Part shown: positions 33,362 through 42,163 of the stretch, piece by piece | Layout of the letters: each line of letters begins with the position of its first letter | Numbering within the stretch: position 1 is the stretch's first letter | DNA from: RHKX01 sp963784885 | GTDB taxonomy: Bacteria > Actinomycetota > Thermoleophilia > Solirubrobacterales > 70-9 | Assembly (NCBI GenBank): GCA_963784885.1 | Contig: CAWATA010000004.1 | Coordinates: forward strand, 496,001 to 560,000 | Length of the DNA: 64,000 nt | Reading direction: 5' to 3' | The notes under the pieces: model-generated | What the model saw: only the letters and a program-made list of their open reading frames with translations | Database searches by the model: none | Told to the model about the DNA's origin: nothing | Position numbers and translations under genes: made by a program

Positions 33362-33871
33362 ATGCGAACGAAGACCCTTATCGGCGTGCTCGGAGTGATC
33401 GCACTCCTCACGCTCGGCGTCGCGGCCACCGGCTGCGGCAGCGGCGACGACAGCGCCAGCACCTCCGCCGAATCGTCGGAGGCCGCCGAATCGTCGGAGG
33501 CAACCGAGGCGACGACCTCCGCTCCGGCAGCCGGTGGTGAGACGCTGACGGTCAAGATGGACGAGTACAAATTCATCCCCGATAACGCCAAGGCGAAGGC
33601 CGGCAGCGTGACGATCGACGCCGAGAACATCGGCAAGCTGCCGCATGAGCTGGTCCTCGCCAGGTCCGACCTCGACCCGGCCAAGTTGCCGACCAGCACG
33701 GACGGCGAGGTCGACGAGGAAGCGCTCGACACCGTCGGCGAGGCGCCGGACGTCGCACCCGGCGACACCGGCAGCTTCAGCGCCGACCTCGAGCCCGGCA
33801 GCTACGTCATGGTCTGCAACCTGCCCGGCCACTACGCGGCCGGCATGTACGGGACGCTGACGGTCAAGTAG
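33362..33871 (+). CDS. Cupredoxin-domain lipoprotein (type-1 copper protein)
   Basis: Extracytoplasmic electron carrier or copper binder. The 169-residue protein has a lipobox around Cys25, a Ser/Glu/Ala-rich linker with a duplicated ESSEA unit and a plastocyanin-like domain (about 60-169). Type-1 copper ligands are all present: His95 (PHELVLA), Cys152, His157 and Met162 (VMVCNLPGHYAAGMYG). It also has an insertion of about 35 acidic residues between strands. AAGGAG precedes the ATG. The flavin oxidoreductase gene 105 nt downstream may belong to the same redox system. Confidence 0.9.
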   Translation: MRTKTLIGVLGVIALLTLGVAATGCGSGDDSASTSAESSEAAESSEATEATTSAPAAGGETLTVKMDEYKFIPDNAKAKAGSVTIDAENIGKLPHELVLARSDLDPAKLPTSTDGEVDEEALDTVGEAPDVAPGDTGSFSADLEPGSYVMVCNLPGHYAAGMYGTLTVK

Positions 33872-33976
33872 GACGTCGCGGCAATCCGGCGCCGGGGGTC
33901 GCCCGGCGCCGGATCACGCCGCACCTCAGTAGCACCTACGGAAGCCAGAGAGTCCGCGAGGCGAAAGGATTCCGCC

Positions 33977-35323
33977 ATGGCGGACGAGTTCCAGGTGGTG
34001 ATCGCCGGAGGCGGAGTTGCGGCACTCGAGGCGGTGCTCGCGATCCGCGCCCTCGAGGAGAGCTCGACGTCGATCGAGCTGCTGTCCCCGAGCCGCGACT
34101 TCAGGCTGCAGGCCCTCTCGGTCGCGGAGCCGTTCGGTGGCGACGCCCAGACGCTCGACCTCGCCGAGTTCTGCGAGGAACACGACGTCGTCTACCGACC
34201 CGAGGGGGTCGCTGAAGTCTGGGGCGGGCCGCAGCGGGTCCTGACCGATCGCGGCGACGAGGTCTTCTACGACGCCCTGCTGATGGCGACCGGAGCGCGC
34301 CGCTCCTCGGCGCTGCCGGGTTCGCATCCGTTCCGCGGCGCCGCCGATGTCGCCTGGTTCGGCAACCTGCTCGAGCGCCTGCGGCGCGGCGCCATCTCGG
34401 ACGTGGTCTTCGCGGTGCCGCGACAGGTCAAGTGGACCCTGCCGATCTGGGAGCTGGCGATGCTCACCTCCTCGTGGCTCGCCGATGCCGGCGCCGGCGA
34501 TCGGAACATCACCGTGGTCACCCATGAGCCGGTGCCGATGGAGGTGCTGGGGAAGTCCGTCAGCGACAGGGTCGCGGAGCTGCTCGACGACCGCGGGGTG
34601 CGGCTCGAAGCCGGCGCCGCCCCGGTCCGCTTCGATCAGGGGCGCCTCGTCTGCGAGCGGGGCAAGGACATCCCCGCCGACGAGGTCGTCGCGCTCCCGG
34701 GCCTGTCGGTGCCCGAGATACCCGGGGTCCCGCAGGGCAGGCACGGCTTCATCGGCTGTGACGCGGAGATGAGGGTCGACGGCCTCGATCGCGTCTGGGC
34801 GGCGGGCGACTCGACCTGGTTTCCGGTCAAGCAGGGCGGCCTCGCCGCTCAGCAGGCCGAGGTTGCGGCGGCCGGCATCCTCGCCGCCGCCGGCGCCGAC
34901 ATCGAGGCGCCGCCGTTCCGGCCGATCCTGCGCGGCGCCCTGATCACCGGCGGGCAGCCGCAGTTCATACGCGCCGAGATCGGCGCCGACAGCGACGCGG
35001 TGCTGACGACGAGCCCGCTCTGGTGGCCGCCGATCAAGGTCGCCGGCCCGCGCCTCGGTCCCTACCTGGCCTCGAGCTGGAGCCTCGAGCACGACGAGGA
35101 GGCGCCCGGCCTCGAGCAGACCGAGGACCTCGAACCGGCGGCGGACGAGCGCGAGCACGAGGCGGCCCTGCGGCTCGCGCTCGACTTCGCCGAGATCGAC
35201 GCCCGCGAGGGCGACTACGAGGAGGCCCTGCGCTGGCTCGAGGTCGCCGAGCGGCTCAACGTCACCCTGCCTGCCGAGTACGTGCAGCGCCGCGACGACT
35301 GGCGCGCCGCGGCCGCGGGCTGA
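33977..35323 (+). CDS. FAD-dependent pyridine nucleotide-disulfide oxidoreductase, SQR-like, with TPR-like tail
   Basis: The 448-residue flavoprotein has an N-terminal FAD dinucleotide fold (VVIAGGGVAALEAVLAIRAL) and the LLMATGAR segment near 100. The C-terminal FAD contact is VWAAGDSTWFPVKQGGLAAQ near 275. The layout resembles sulfide:quinone reductases and type II NADH dehydrogenases; however, the paired redox cysteines of true SQRs are not obvious. Residues about 390-440 form one TPR-like helix pair (DAREGDYEEALRWLEVAERL), an unusual appendage. The cupredoxin gene upstream suggests electron transfer at the membrane, by inference. Confidence 0.8.
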   Translation: MADEFQVVIAGGGVAALEAVLAIRALEESSTSIELLSPSRDFRLQALSVAEPFGGDAQTLDLAEFCEEHDVVYRPEGVAEVWGGPQRVLTDRGDEVFYDALLMATGARRSSALPGSHPFRGAADVAWFGNLLERLRRGAISDVVFAVPRQVKWTLPIWELAMLTSSWLADAGAGDRNITVVTHEPVPMEVLGKSVSDRVAELLDDRGVRLEAGAAPVRFDQGRLVCERGKDIPADEVVALPGLSVPEIPGVPQGRHGFIGCDAEMRVDGLDRVWAAGDSTWFPVKQGGLAAQQAEVAAAGILAAAGADIEAPPFRPILRGALITGGQPQFIRAEIGADSDAVLTTSPLWWPPIKVAGPRLGPYLASSWSLEHDEEAPGLEQTEDLEPAADEREHEAALRLALDFAEIDAREGDYEEALRWLEVAERLNVTLPAEYVQRRDDWRAAAAG

Positions 35324-35354
35324 GCCGCCATCCGGCCCGAGGGGCCCGGCGTGG

Positions 35355-35549
35355 TCAGTCTCCGATCAGGCGCCAGCCGGTCGGGCGCTTCTTGACCCGT
35401 CCGAGAGCGAGGAGCTCTTCGAGCCCCGCTTCGGCGTCGGCGCGCTCGATCCCCTCGTTCTGGGCGATCAGCGCCGGGGTGTTGAGGGCCGGCTGGTTGG
35501 TGAGGCTGTCGACGACGAGCCGTGCGTTTTCGCTGAGTTCTTCTGTCAT
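35355..35549 (-). CDS. Small winged-helix-like protein (64 aa)
   Basis: The 64-residue protein reads like a single DNA-binding winged helix: ENARLVVDSLTNQPALNTPA, then EAGLEELLALGRVKKRPTGW with the basic wing at the end. No named family. The small size and isolated position fit a regulator or an accessory subunit. GAAC/no clear Shine-Dalgarno; start ATG at 35549. Converges with the oxidoreductase. Confidence 0.6.
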   Translation of the reverse strand: MTEELSENARLVVDSLTNQPALNTPALIAQNEGIERADAEAGLEELLALGRVKKRPTGWRLIGD

Positions 35550-35616
35550 TGCGGGGCCGCAATCTGCCAGATGCGCGTCCGCCGTGCCTAGCGGTCGGCG
35601 GCTGGCCGGCCCGGCG

Positions 35617-35868
35617 CTAGAGCGCGGTGCCGGTGCGGCCCGGTCGCAGCTCCCGGGCGAGCGACCAGGCCGAGACGATCGCCCAGACGCCTTCGAGGAG
35701 CAGGAAACCGATCTGGCCGTCGATCGCGGCGAGGACGGCGAGGATCGCCGAACCGACGAGGTTGAGCAGGAGGTAGCTGATCGCGCGTTGGTCGAGGCGC
35801 CCGAACTGGGTCCCCGCGTAGGCGAGGAGGATCAGGACGGCGCCGGCGATCTGGACGAGCTGTGCCAA
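35617..35868 (-). CDS. CBU_0592-type small membrane protein
   Basis: The 83-residue protein has three predicted spans (about 4-22, 31-50, 53-72). It carries the recurrent pattern GAVLILLAYAGTQFG, YLLLNLVGSAILAVLA and LLEGVWAIVSAWSL seen in the CBU_0592 family of bacterial integral membrane proteins. Function unknown. Same strand as the multi-span gene at 35936, 67 nt downstream of it. Confidence 0.75.
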   Translation of the reverse strand: MAQLVQIAGAVLILLAYAGTQFGRLDQRAISYLLLNLVGSAILAVLAAIDGQIGFLLLEGVWAIVSAWSLARELRPGRTGTAL

Positions 35869-35935
35869 GGCAGGGCGGAAGCTACAGCCGCGGCGGCGCG
35901 CGGACGGGCGAGGGGGCCCGGGCTCGAGGGCGCGG

Positions 35936-37216
35936 TTAAGCCGGCTTCAGCGGCTGGGTATCGGCCTCGGGGCCGGGGAACTCGCGCATCGTCTGGCGCC
36001 GGAGCGCGATCACGCCGACGATCAGAAGGACGGCGATCAGCAGGATGCCGATCGGCTGGCGGAGCGCCGGCGTCGGGCCCCACCAGACGAGCAGCAGGAT
36101 CGCGAGCGCCGTGCCGGAGGAGGCCCACATCGGGTCGCGGAGCCCGGGAGCGATTCGCCGGCGCGCCGTGGTGGCCGCTCGCGTCGGCCCGGCGAGCAGG
36201 GCGCCGAGGAGGATGACGAAGCCGTAGCCGATCGAGGCCACGGCCATTGTCTTCAACAGCCCGGTGCCGATGTCGTAGGCGGCGCTGATGGCCGGCTTCA
36301 CCGAGTCGGTTGCGGCGAGCTGGTCGACGAGCGTGGTCCCGAGCAGCTTGCGAACGGTCAGGGTCGCGATGCCGATGACGACGAACGAGAGCCCGACGGA
36401 GGTCAGCGTGCGCAAGCGGGTGCCGCGGGCGATCGCGATCGCGATCGCGAAGAGCAGGATCGTCAGCACGAAGAGGAGCACCGACCCCTTCTCGATGATC
36501 CTGCTGATGTCCTGGATCGTGGAGATCTCGTCCGGGGCGATCACCTCGAGGCCGGCCTGAGCGTTTCCGGCCTCGACCGACGCCTTCAGGGCATCGCCGG
36601 AGCCGAACCCCGATTTCGGCAGCTCGATCCCGAGCTTCTCGGTCACCGCGGTGCGGATCGCCGTGAGGTCGAGCGTCGTCGAGCCCGCCTTGGCCTGGGC
36701 CTCGGTCAGCTTCGACTGCGCGTCGCCGAGGACGCCGGTGGCGATCGGCTCGTCGTTGGCGATCGCGATGAACGCTTCGCTGGCGGCCCGGTTCGCCTGC
36801 TCCCAGAGGTTCTGGATAGCCGACGTCTGGAGGATCTGGTTGACGGCCTTGTTGAAGAGCTGGCTGAGGCCGGATGCGGCGGGCCCTGCGAGTGGGGCGG
36901 CCTTCGGCGGCAGCAGGTTGGCGACCTCCTTCTGGACGGTCCCGGAGGAGAAGATCTGGGCCGTCAGGTAGTCGGAGAGCTCGCTGCGAATCTCGTCGTC
37001 GGCCAGCAGGGCGCTGCTGGTCGCGACCCATTGGTCGGTGTCGTAGACCTCGCGCTTCACCCAGGTCGAGACCAGGGCGAGGATTCCGGTCAGCGTCGCG
37101 ACGACGACGAGGACGATGGCGATGCGCCGGCGCGTCCGCTCGGTCATCCCGGCCGACTGCGCGCCGGAATCGTCGGTCGTGGCTGGCGTCTCGGCGGTCT
37201 CGTGTTCCTCGTTCAC
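35936..37216 (-). CDS. Large actinobacterial integral membrane protein with long extracytoplasmic loop
   Basis: The 426-residue protein has a first span (about 30-52) followed by a 170-residue extracytoplasmic helical region (VYDTDQWVATSSALLADDEI and LTAQIFSSGTVQKEVANLLP). Then come four to six spans in the C-terminal half, including the long FVLTILLFAIAIAIARGT span. The TDxWVxxxxxLxxDxxV-like start of the loop is familiar from actinobacterial hypothetical membrane proteins. No enzymatic motif. The GTG at 37216 is chosen because the upstream extension is low-complexity Arg-rich. Confidence 0.7.
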   Translation of the reverse strand: MNEEHETAETPATTDDSGAQSAGMTERTRRRIAIVLVVVATLTGILALVSTWVKREVYDTDQWVATSSALLADDEIRSELSDYLTAQIFSSGTVQKEVANLLPPKAAPLAGPAASGLSQLFNKAVNQILQTSAIQNLWEQANRAASEAFIAIANDEPIATGVLGDAQSKLTEAQAKAGSTTLDLTAIRTAVTEKLGIELPKSGFGSGDALKASVEAGNAQAGLEVIAPDEISTIQDISRIIEKGSVLLFVLTILLFAIAIAIARGTRLRTLTSVGLSFVVIGIATLTVRKLLGTTLVDQLAATDSVKPAISAAYDIGTGLLKTMAVASIGYGFVILLGALLAGPTRAATTARRRIAPGLRDPMWASSGTALAILLLVWWGPTPALRQPIGILLIAVLLIVGVIALRRQTMREFPGPEADTQPLKPA

Positions 37217-37405
37217 GGCTGGAAGTATGCCCCGAAACGCGTTTTGGAAGACATCAGGTCGGGGCGATCGGGCCCTGCCCCGAACCGCTCGCGTCTCCGC
37301 GGAGCCCCTCCCAGAGCTCACGGGGGTGATCCGATTTCCGGTTCCGGCGGAGCGGGGCGGGGAGGAGGGCGCCGCCGGCCCCGGCCGAAACGGCCCCGCG
37401 GCGTC

Positions 37406-39250
37406 TCAGCCCTCGGCCAGGACCTGCTCGGCTGCGGCTTCGGCCTGATCGAGCTGCTCGGCGACGAGATCGAGGCCGCTGTCCCAGAAGCCGGGGTCGG
37501 TGAGGTCGACGCCGACGATCGCCGCGAGCTCCTCGGGCGGGCGGGAGCCGCCGCTGGCGAGCATCTCGAGGTACTCGGGAACGATGTCCTCGCCGCGCTC
37601 GACGTATAGGCGGTAGACGGAGAGCGCGAGGAGCTGGCCGTAGGAGTAGGCGTAGACGTAGCCGGGCGAGCCGATGAAGTGGGGGACGTAGGACCACCAG
37701 GAGCGGTAGTCGTCGGTGATCTCGACGGCGTCGCCGAGCAGCTCGGACTGGGTCTCGAACCAGATCTCGCCGATGCGATCGACCGAGAGCTCGCCCTCCT
37801 CGCGGCGTGAGGTGTGGACGCGGTCCTCGAACTGGTTCATCGCGATCTGCCGGAACACGGTCGCGATCTGCCCCTCGATCGACTCCGCGAGCAGGTTGAG
37901 GCGGGAGCGCGGGTCCTCGGCCTGTTCGAGCAGGCGGCCGAAGACGAGCTCCTCGGCGAAGACCGAGGCCGTCTCGGCGACCGTCAGCGGCGTGTTCTGG
38001 TGGAAGACGCCCTGCTCGGCGGCGAGGTACTGATGGATGCCGTGGCCGAGCTCGTGGGCCAGCGTCGTGACGTCGCGGCGACGGTCGGTCCAATTGAGCA
38101 GGACGTAGGGATGCACCGAGGGCACGGTCGACGCGCTGAAGGCGCCGCCGCGCTTCGACGGGCGGGGCGGGACGTCGATCCAGCGCTCGTCCATGAACCG
38201 GCCGGCGATCTCGCTCATCCGCGGCGAGACCGACTCGAACGTCTCGAGCACGATCTCGCGGCCCTGCTCCCAGCCGATCTGCTCGTCGTCGGCACCGACG
38301 ATCGCCATCCGGTCGTAGTCGGCGAGCCGATCGACGCCGAGCAGCCGCGCCTTCGTGCGGTACCAGCGGCGGGCGAGCTCGTTGCGGTTGCGGACCGCGC
38401 CGACCAGCGCCTGCACCGACTCGTCGGATGCCTCGTTGGCGAGGTTGCGGGTAGCGAGCCAGTGCGGGTAGGAGCGCAGACGATCCGTCGTCGCCTTGTC
38501 CTGAAGCAGCGTGTTGAAGACGTAGGCGCGCGTGCGCAGGCCGGGCTCGAGCGCACCGGTCACCGCCTTCGCGACCTGCCGGCGCTTGTCCCGGTCGGAG
38601 TCGAAGAGCCCGGAGAGGGCGACGTCGAGCGGCACCTCCTCCTCGGCGCCGGGCAGATCGACCCGGATCGCGGATGTGAGCTCGTCGAACAGCCGGGCCC
38701 AGGCGCCGCGGCCGGTCACCGACATCTCGGTGATGATCCGCTCCTCCGGTGCGGTCAGCAGATGCGGGCGGTAGCGCCGCTCCATCCGCAGGTGATGGCG
38801 GCAGAAGTCGAGGTCGTCGGTCGCGAGCAGCTCCTCGGCGCGCTCGTCGTCGATCGCCACCCACTCGAGCTCGAAGAACAGGAGTCGCGTCTGGATCTGG
38901 GTCGCCCGCTCCGAAGATCGCTGCAGCAGCGCCCCGACAGCCGGGTTCTCGGTGTCGGCGGCGAAGCTGAGGTGTGCGTAGTTCAGCGCCCGCCCGACCA
39001 GGTCGGAGATCCGCGACAGGCGCTCCATCGCTTCGATCAGCCCGGAGCCGTCGAGCTCGCCGACCCGGCCCTCGAGGTCGTCGGCGAACGTCTCGGCGAG
39101 GCGGTCGGCCTCCGCGAGCAGAGCGTCCACCGCGGCCACGTCGTCGGCGGCATCGGCGTCGAGGCCGGCCGCCTCGAGGTCGATCAGGTCGGAGAGGTTC
39201 CAGGCCCCGGGGTCGCCGCCGGACCGCCCCTGCTCGGCGAGGGTGCTCAT
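37406..39250 (-). CDS. pepF: Oligoendopeptidase F (M3 metallopeptidase family)
   Basis: Cytosolic zinc endopeptidase that degrades oligopeptides. The 614-residue protein has an N-terminal oligoendopeptidase domain (about 15-380) and a catalytic domain with the HExxH site HELGHGIHQ (near 400) and the third ligand in TVAETASVFAEELVF about 28 residues later. The C-terminal YVYAYSYGQLLALSVYRLY block is typical of PepF. Length is normal. The ATG at 39250 sits at the start of homology, 40 nt after the CsbD gene stop on the same strand. Confidence 0.93.
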   Translation of the reverse strand: MSTLAEQGRSGGDPGAWNLSDLIDLEAAGLDADAADDVAAVDALLAEADRLAETFADDLEGRVGELDGSGLIEAMERLSRISDLVGRALNYAHLSFAADTENPAVGALLQRSSERATQIQTRLLFFELEWVAIDDERAEELLATDDLDFCRHHLRMERRYRPHLLTAPEERIITEMSVTGRGAWARLFDELTSAIRVDLPGAEEEVPLDVALSGLFDSDRDKRRQVAKAVTGALEPGLRTRAYVFNTLLQDKATTDRLRSYPHWLATRNLANEASDESVQALVGAVRNRNELARRWYRTKARLLGVDRLADYDRMAIVGADDEQIGWEQGREIVLETFESVSPRMSEIAGRFMDERWIDVPPRPSKRGGAFSASTVPSVHPYVLLNWTDRRRDVTTLAHELGHGIHQYLAAEQGVFHQNTPLTVAETASVFAEELVFGRLLEQAEDPRSRLNLLAESIEGQIATVFRQIAMNQFEDRVHTSRREEGELSVDRIGEIWFETQSELLGDAVEITDDYRSWWSYVPHFIGSPGYVYAYSYGQLLALSVYRLYVERGEDIVPEYLEMLASGGSRPPEELAAIVGVDLTDPGFWDSGLDLVAEQLDQAEAAAEQVLAEG

Positions 39251-39290
39251 CGCGGGCAAGCTAACAGGCCTGCCCGCGATGAGGCGGGCC

Positions 39291-39500
39291 TCAATCCTTG
39301 CCCTTGACCCTGTCGGCGACGTCGCCGACGGCGTCCCCGACCTTGTCGGCCACATCCCCGATCTTCTGCTTCGCCTCGCCTGCGGCGCGATCCACCTTGC
39401 CCTCGTTCCTGAGCGAGTCGTCGCCGGTCAGGCTCCCCGCGGCCTCCTTGGCCCGGCCCTTGCCCTCGTCGATCTTGCCTTCGGTCTTGTTGTCCGCCAT
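39291..39500 (-). CDS. CsbD family stress protein
   Basis: The 69-residue hydrophilic helical protein opens with MADNKTEGKIDEGKGRAKEA and contains SLTGDDSLRNEGKVDRAAGE, the CsbD repeat pattern. CsbD-like proteins are general-stress induced in Bacillus; the biochemical role is unknown. The tail is a series of DVADKVGDAV-type amphipathic repeats. GAGAGGACGTC before the ATG contains a plausible ribosome site. It may be transcribed with pepF. Confidence 0.88.
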   Translation of the reverse strand: MADNKTEGKIDEGKGRAKEAAGSLTGDDSLRNEGKVDRAAGEAKQKIGDVADKVGDAVGDVADRVKGKD

Positions 39501-39627
39501 GACGTCCTCTCGTGATTGCTTGCAGGCGGGAATTGCCCGTTCCGGGGACCCGGTAAACCGCCCGGCGGGGTTCCGCCGGGCGCGCCCGGAAGGGAAACGC
39601 GGGGGTGGGGCGAATCTGGGGTCACCG

Positions 39628-40527
39628 ATGAGCAAGACTGCAACCAAGTCCAAGCCCCGCCGCGGCGGCTCCGGCGCCTCCAGCGCTTCGGCAGCCCCGA
39701 ACGGCAAGACCCTCTCGACCTACATCACCGAGCGCTTCGATGAGTTCTCGCGCTCGCAGAAGGACGTGGCCCGCTACATAGTCGACCACCTCGAGGAGGC
39801 GGCCTTCCAGACCGCGGAGGAGCTCGCCCGCCGGGCCGACACCTCGTCGTCGACGGTCGTCCGCTTCTCGCAGGCGCTCGGGTTCGACGGCTATCCGGAG
39901 CTTCAGCAGGCCGCGATCGAGGAGTACCGGGCGACCGTTGCGACGACCGGAGCCTCCTCCAGCGGCGGCGCGCTGTTCGACTTCGATCACACCGAGTTCG
40001 AGTCCTCGCTCGCAGCCGACTACGTGAACATCGAGAGCACCGCTCGCGGCCTGACCCGCGAGTCGGTCGAGGTGTGCGTCCGCGAGCTGGGCACCGCCAG
40101 CCGGGTCGTCATCGTCGCGATGGACCAGATGGCTTTCTTCGCCTCCTATCTGCGGCACATGCTCGCGCTGCTCGACATTCGCGCCGAGACCGTGACGCAA
40201 CCGCGCCAGGAGTCGATCACCCGGCTCGGCAACGTCGACGAGGACACGCTCGTGGTCGCATTCTCCGCCGGCCGCGCGCATCCCCTGGTGATCCGAGCCA
40301 TGAAGCTCGCCCGCCACCGCGGTGCGCGGACGATGGCGATCACCGACGCGACCCTCTCCGACGTCGGAGAGCACGCCGAGCACACGCTCTACTGGTCCTC
40401 GGACTCACCGTCGTACACGCGCTCGACGACCGCCCTGCTGGCGCTCGTCGAGGCCCTGACGCACGGCGTCTACGCCCGCGACAAGGCCGCGTTCAAGGAC
40501 CGGATCAGAGCGTTCAAGCTCAAGTGA
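39628..40527 (+). CDS. MurR/RpiR family transcriptional regulator
   Basis: The 299-residue regulator has an N-terminal RpiR helix-turn-helix (about 30-105: SQKDVARYIVDHLEEAAFQT, then DTSSSTVVRFSQALGFDGYP) and a C-terminal SIS sugar-phosphate-binding domain (about 130-285: RVVIVAMDQMAFFASYL and LVVAFSAGRAHPLVIRAMKL). The SIS ligand is normally a phosphosugar. A Ser/Ala-rich basic N-tail precedes the HTH. Divergent from csbD and upstream of pdxS, which it might control; no operator was identified. Confidence 0.88.
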   Translation: MSKTATKSKPRRGGSGASSASAAPNGKTLSTYITERFDEFSRSQKDVARYIVDHLEEAAFQTAEELARRADTSSSTVVRFSQALGFDGYPELQQAAIEEYRATVATTGASSSGGALFDFDHTEFESSLAADYVNIESTARGLTRESVEVCVRELGTASRVVIVAMDQMAFFASYLRHMLALLDIRAETVTQPRQESITRLGNVDEDTLVVAFSAGRAHPLVIRAMKLARHRGARTMAITDATLSDVGEHAEHTLYWSSDSPSYTRSTTALLALVEALTHGVYARDKAAFKDRIRAFKLK

Positions 40528-40646
40528 CCGGCGGCCGGGCGGACGCCATCTCGCCCTCTTCGCCGGCTCACGGCCGAATGCCGCCGCGCCTCCTGCGCCC
40601 CTGATCTGACGGCCCGTCGACTCCCCGGTCCGCAACCGGCTCCCTC

Positions 40647-40652
40647 TATATT
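40647..40652 (+). promoter_or_regulatory. -10 box of pdxST operon
   Basis: TATATT lies 9 nt before the pdxS ATG, with no Shine-Dalgarno in between, so the transcript is leaderless or nearly so. Confidence 0.55.
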
Positions 40653-40661
40653 TGAGCGCCG

Positions 40662-41549
40662 ATGCCGGAGCGCGCCACCTTTCGACTGAAGACCGGCCTC
40701 GCCGAGATGCTCAAGGGCGGGGTGATCATGGACGTCACCGACGCCGAGCAGGCTCGCGTAGCCGAGGCGTCCGGCGCCTGCGCCGTGATGGCGCTCGAGC
40801 GGGTGCCCGCCGACATCCGCCGCGACGGCGGTGTCGCCCGGATGTCGAACCCGCGGATGATCGAGGAGATCAAGGAGGCCGTGACGGTCCCGGTCATGGC
40901 CAAGGCGCGGATCGGCCACTTCGCCGAGGCGCAGGTCCTGCAGGCCCTCGAGGTCGACTACATCGATGAGTCCGAGGTGCTGACCCCGGCCGACGAGGCC
41001 CATCACATCGACAAGTACGCGTTCGAGGTTCCGTTCGTCTGCGGCGCGACCGACCTCGGCGAGGCGCTGCGGCGCATCGGCGAGGGCGCCGCGATGATCC
41101 GCTCGAAGGGCGAGGCGGGCACCGGCAACATCGTCGAGGCCGTCCGCCACCTGCGCGGCATCACCGGTGGCATCCGCCGCCTGCAGTCGCTCGACGCGAT
41201 GGAGCTCGCCGCCGAGGCGAAGGAGCTCCGGGCGCCGCTCGAGGTCGTCCGCGACGTCGCCGAGCGGGGCCGGCTGCCGGTGCCGCTGTTCTGCGCCGGC
41301 GGGATCGCCACGCCGGCCGATGCCTCGCTGACGATGCAGCTCGGCGCCGAGGGCAACTTCGTCGGCTCCGGCATCTTCAAGTCCGCCGATCCCGCGCGGA
41401 CGGCGAAGGCCGTCGTCGAAGCGACCACCCACTTCGAGGACCCCGAGCGTGTCCTCGCGGCCTCGACCGATCTCGGCGACCCGATGCGGGGCGACGACAT
41501 CGCCGAGCTCGCCGCCGAGGGCGAGTTGCTCCAGCAGCGCGGCTGGTAG
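40662..41549 (+). CDS. pdxS: Pyridoxal 5'-phosphate synthase lyase subunit PdxS
   Basis: Forms PLP from ribose 5-phosphate, glyceraldehyde 3-phosphate and ammonia. The 295-residue TIM-barrel shows the near-invariant sequence of the family: KTGLAEMLKGGVIMDV, ALERVPADIRRDGGVARMSN, KARIGHFAEAQVL and SKGEAGTGNIVEA. PdxS has two active-site lysines, and the expected stretches are present. Its stop overlaps pdxT's GTG by one base (TAGTG), matching the need for a 12:12 complex with the glutaminase. Confidence 0.97.
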   Translation: MPERATFRLKTGLAEMLKGGVIMDVTDAEQARVAEASGACAVMALERVPADIRRDGGVARMSNPRMIEEIKEAVTVPVMAKARIGHFAEAQVLQALEVDYIDESEVLTPADEAHHIDKYAFEVPFVCGATDLGEALRRIGEGAAMIRSKGEAGTGNIVEAVRHLRGITGGIRRLQSLDAMELAAEAKELRAPLEVVRDVAERGRLPVPLFCAGGIATPADASLTMQLGAEGNFVGSGIFKSADPARTAKAVVEATTHFEDPERVLAASTDLGDPMRGDDIAELAAEGELLQQRGW

Positions 41550-42163
41550 TGCCGGGCGGATCCGCCGACCGCCTCCGCGTCGGAGTCCTGGCCAGTCAGG
41601 GCGACTTCGCCGCCCACGTCCGGATGCTCGCCGGCCTCGGCGCCGATGCCCGCGAGGTCCGGGCGCCGGAGGATCTCGACGGACTCGACGCGCTCGTCAT
41701 CCCCGGCGGCGAAAGCACCACGATCAGCAAGGCGATCGACCGCGACGGCCTCGAGCCGGCGATCCGGGCCCACTTCGACGCGGGCCGCCCGATCCTCGGC
41801 ACCTGCGCCGGGATGATCGTCTGCGACCGTGGGCACCTCGGACTGATCGACGCCGAAGCGCGCCGCAACGCCTTCGGGCGCCAGCTGCAGAGCTTCGAAG
41901 CAGATCTCGAGCTCGATCCGGCCGCCGGGGTCGGGCCCGAGCCGATCCGGGCCGCGTTCATCCGGGCGCCGTGGATCGAGTCCCACGGCGACGGCGTCGA
42001 GGTCCTGGCGAGCTGGGACGGGCATCCGGTCGTGATCCGCGAGGGCGCCGTGCTCGCCTGCTCGTTCCATCCGGAGATCACCGGCGACTCCCGGATCCAC
42101 GCACTGTTGATGGCAATGGCGACGGCGGCGCGGGAGCGCGTCGCGGAGGAGGCAGGCAGATGA
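41549..42163 (+). CDS. pdxT: Pyridoxal 5'-phosphate synthase glutaminase subunit PdxT
   Basis: Class I glutamine amidotransferase that supplies ammonia to PdxS. The 204-residue protein has the VLASQGDFAAHVRML start, oxyanion region VIPGGESTTI, nucleophile Cys in LGTCAGMIV and the His/Glu pair in SFHPEITGD. GTG start overlaps pdxS; its stop overlaps the aminopeptidase ATG (ATGA), so all three are co-translated. Confidence 0.96.
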   Translation: MPGGSADRLRVGVLASQGDFAAHVRMLAGLGADAREVRAPEDLDGLDALVIPGGESTTISKAIDRDGLEPAIRAHFDAGRPILGTCAGMIVCDRGHLGLIDAEARRNAFGRQLQSFEADLELDPAAGVGPEPIRAAFIRAPWIESHGDGVEVLASWDGHPVVIREGAVLACSFHPEITGDSRIHALLMAMATAARERVAEEAGR

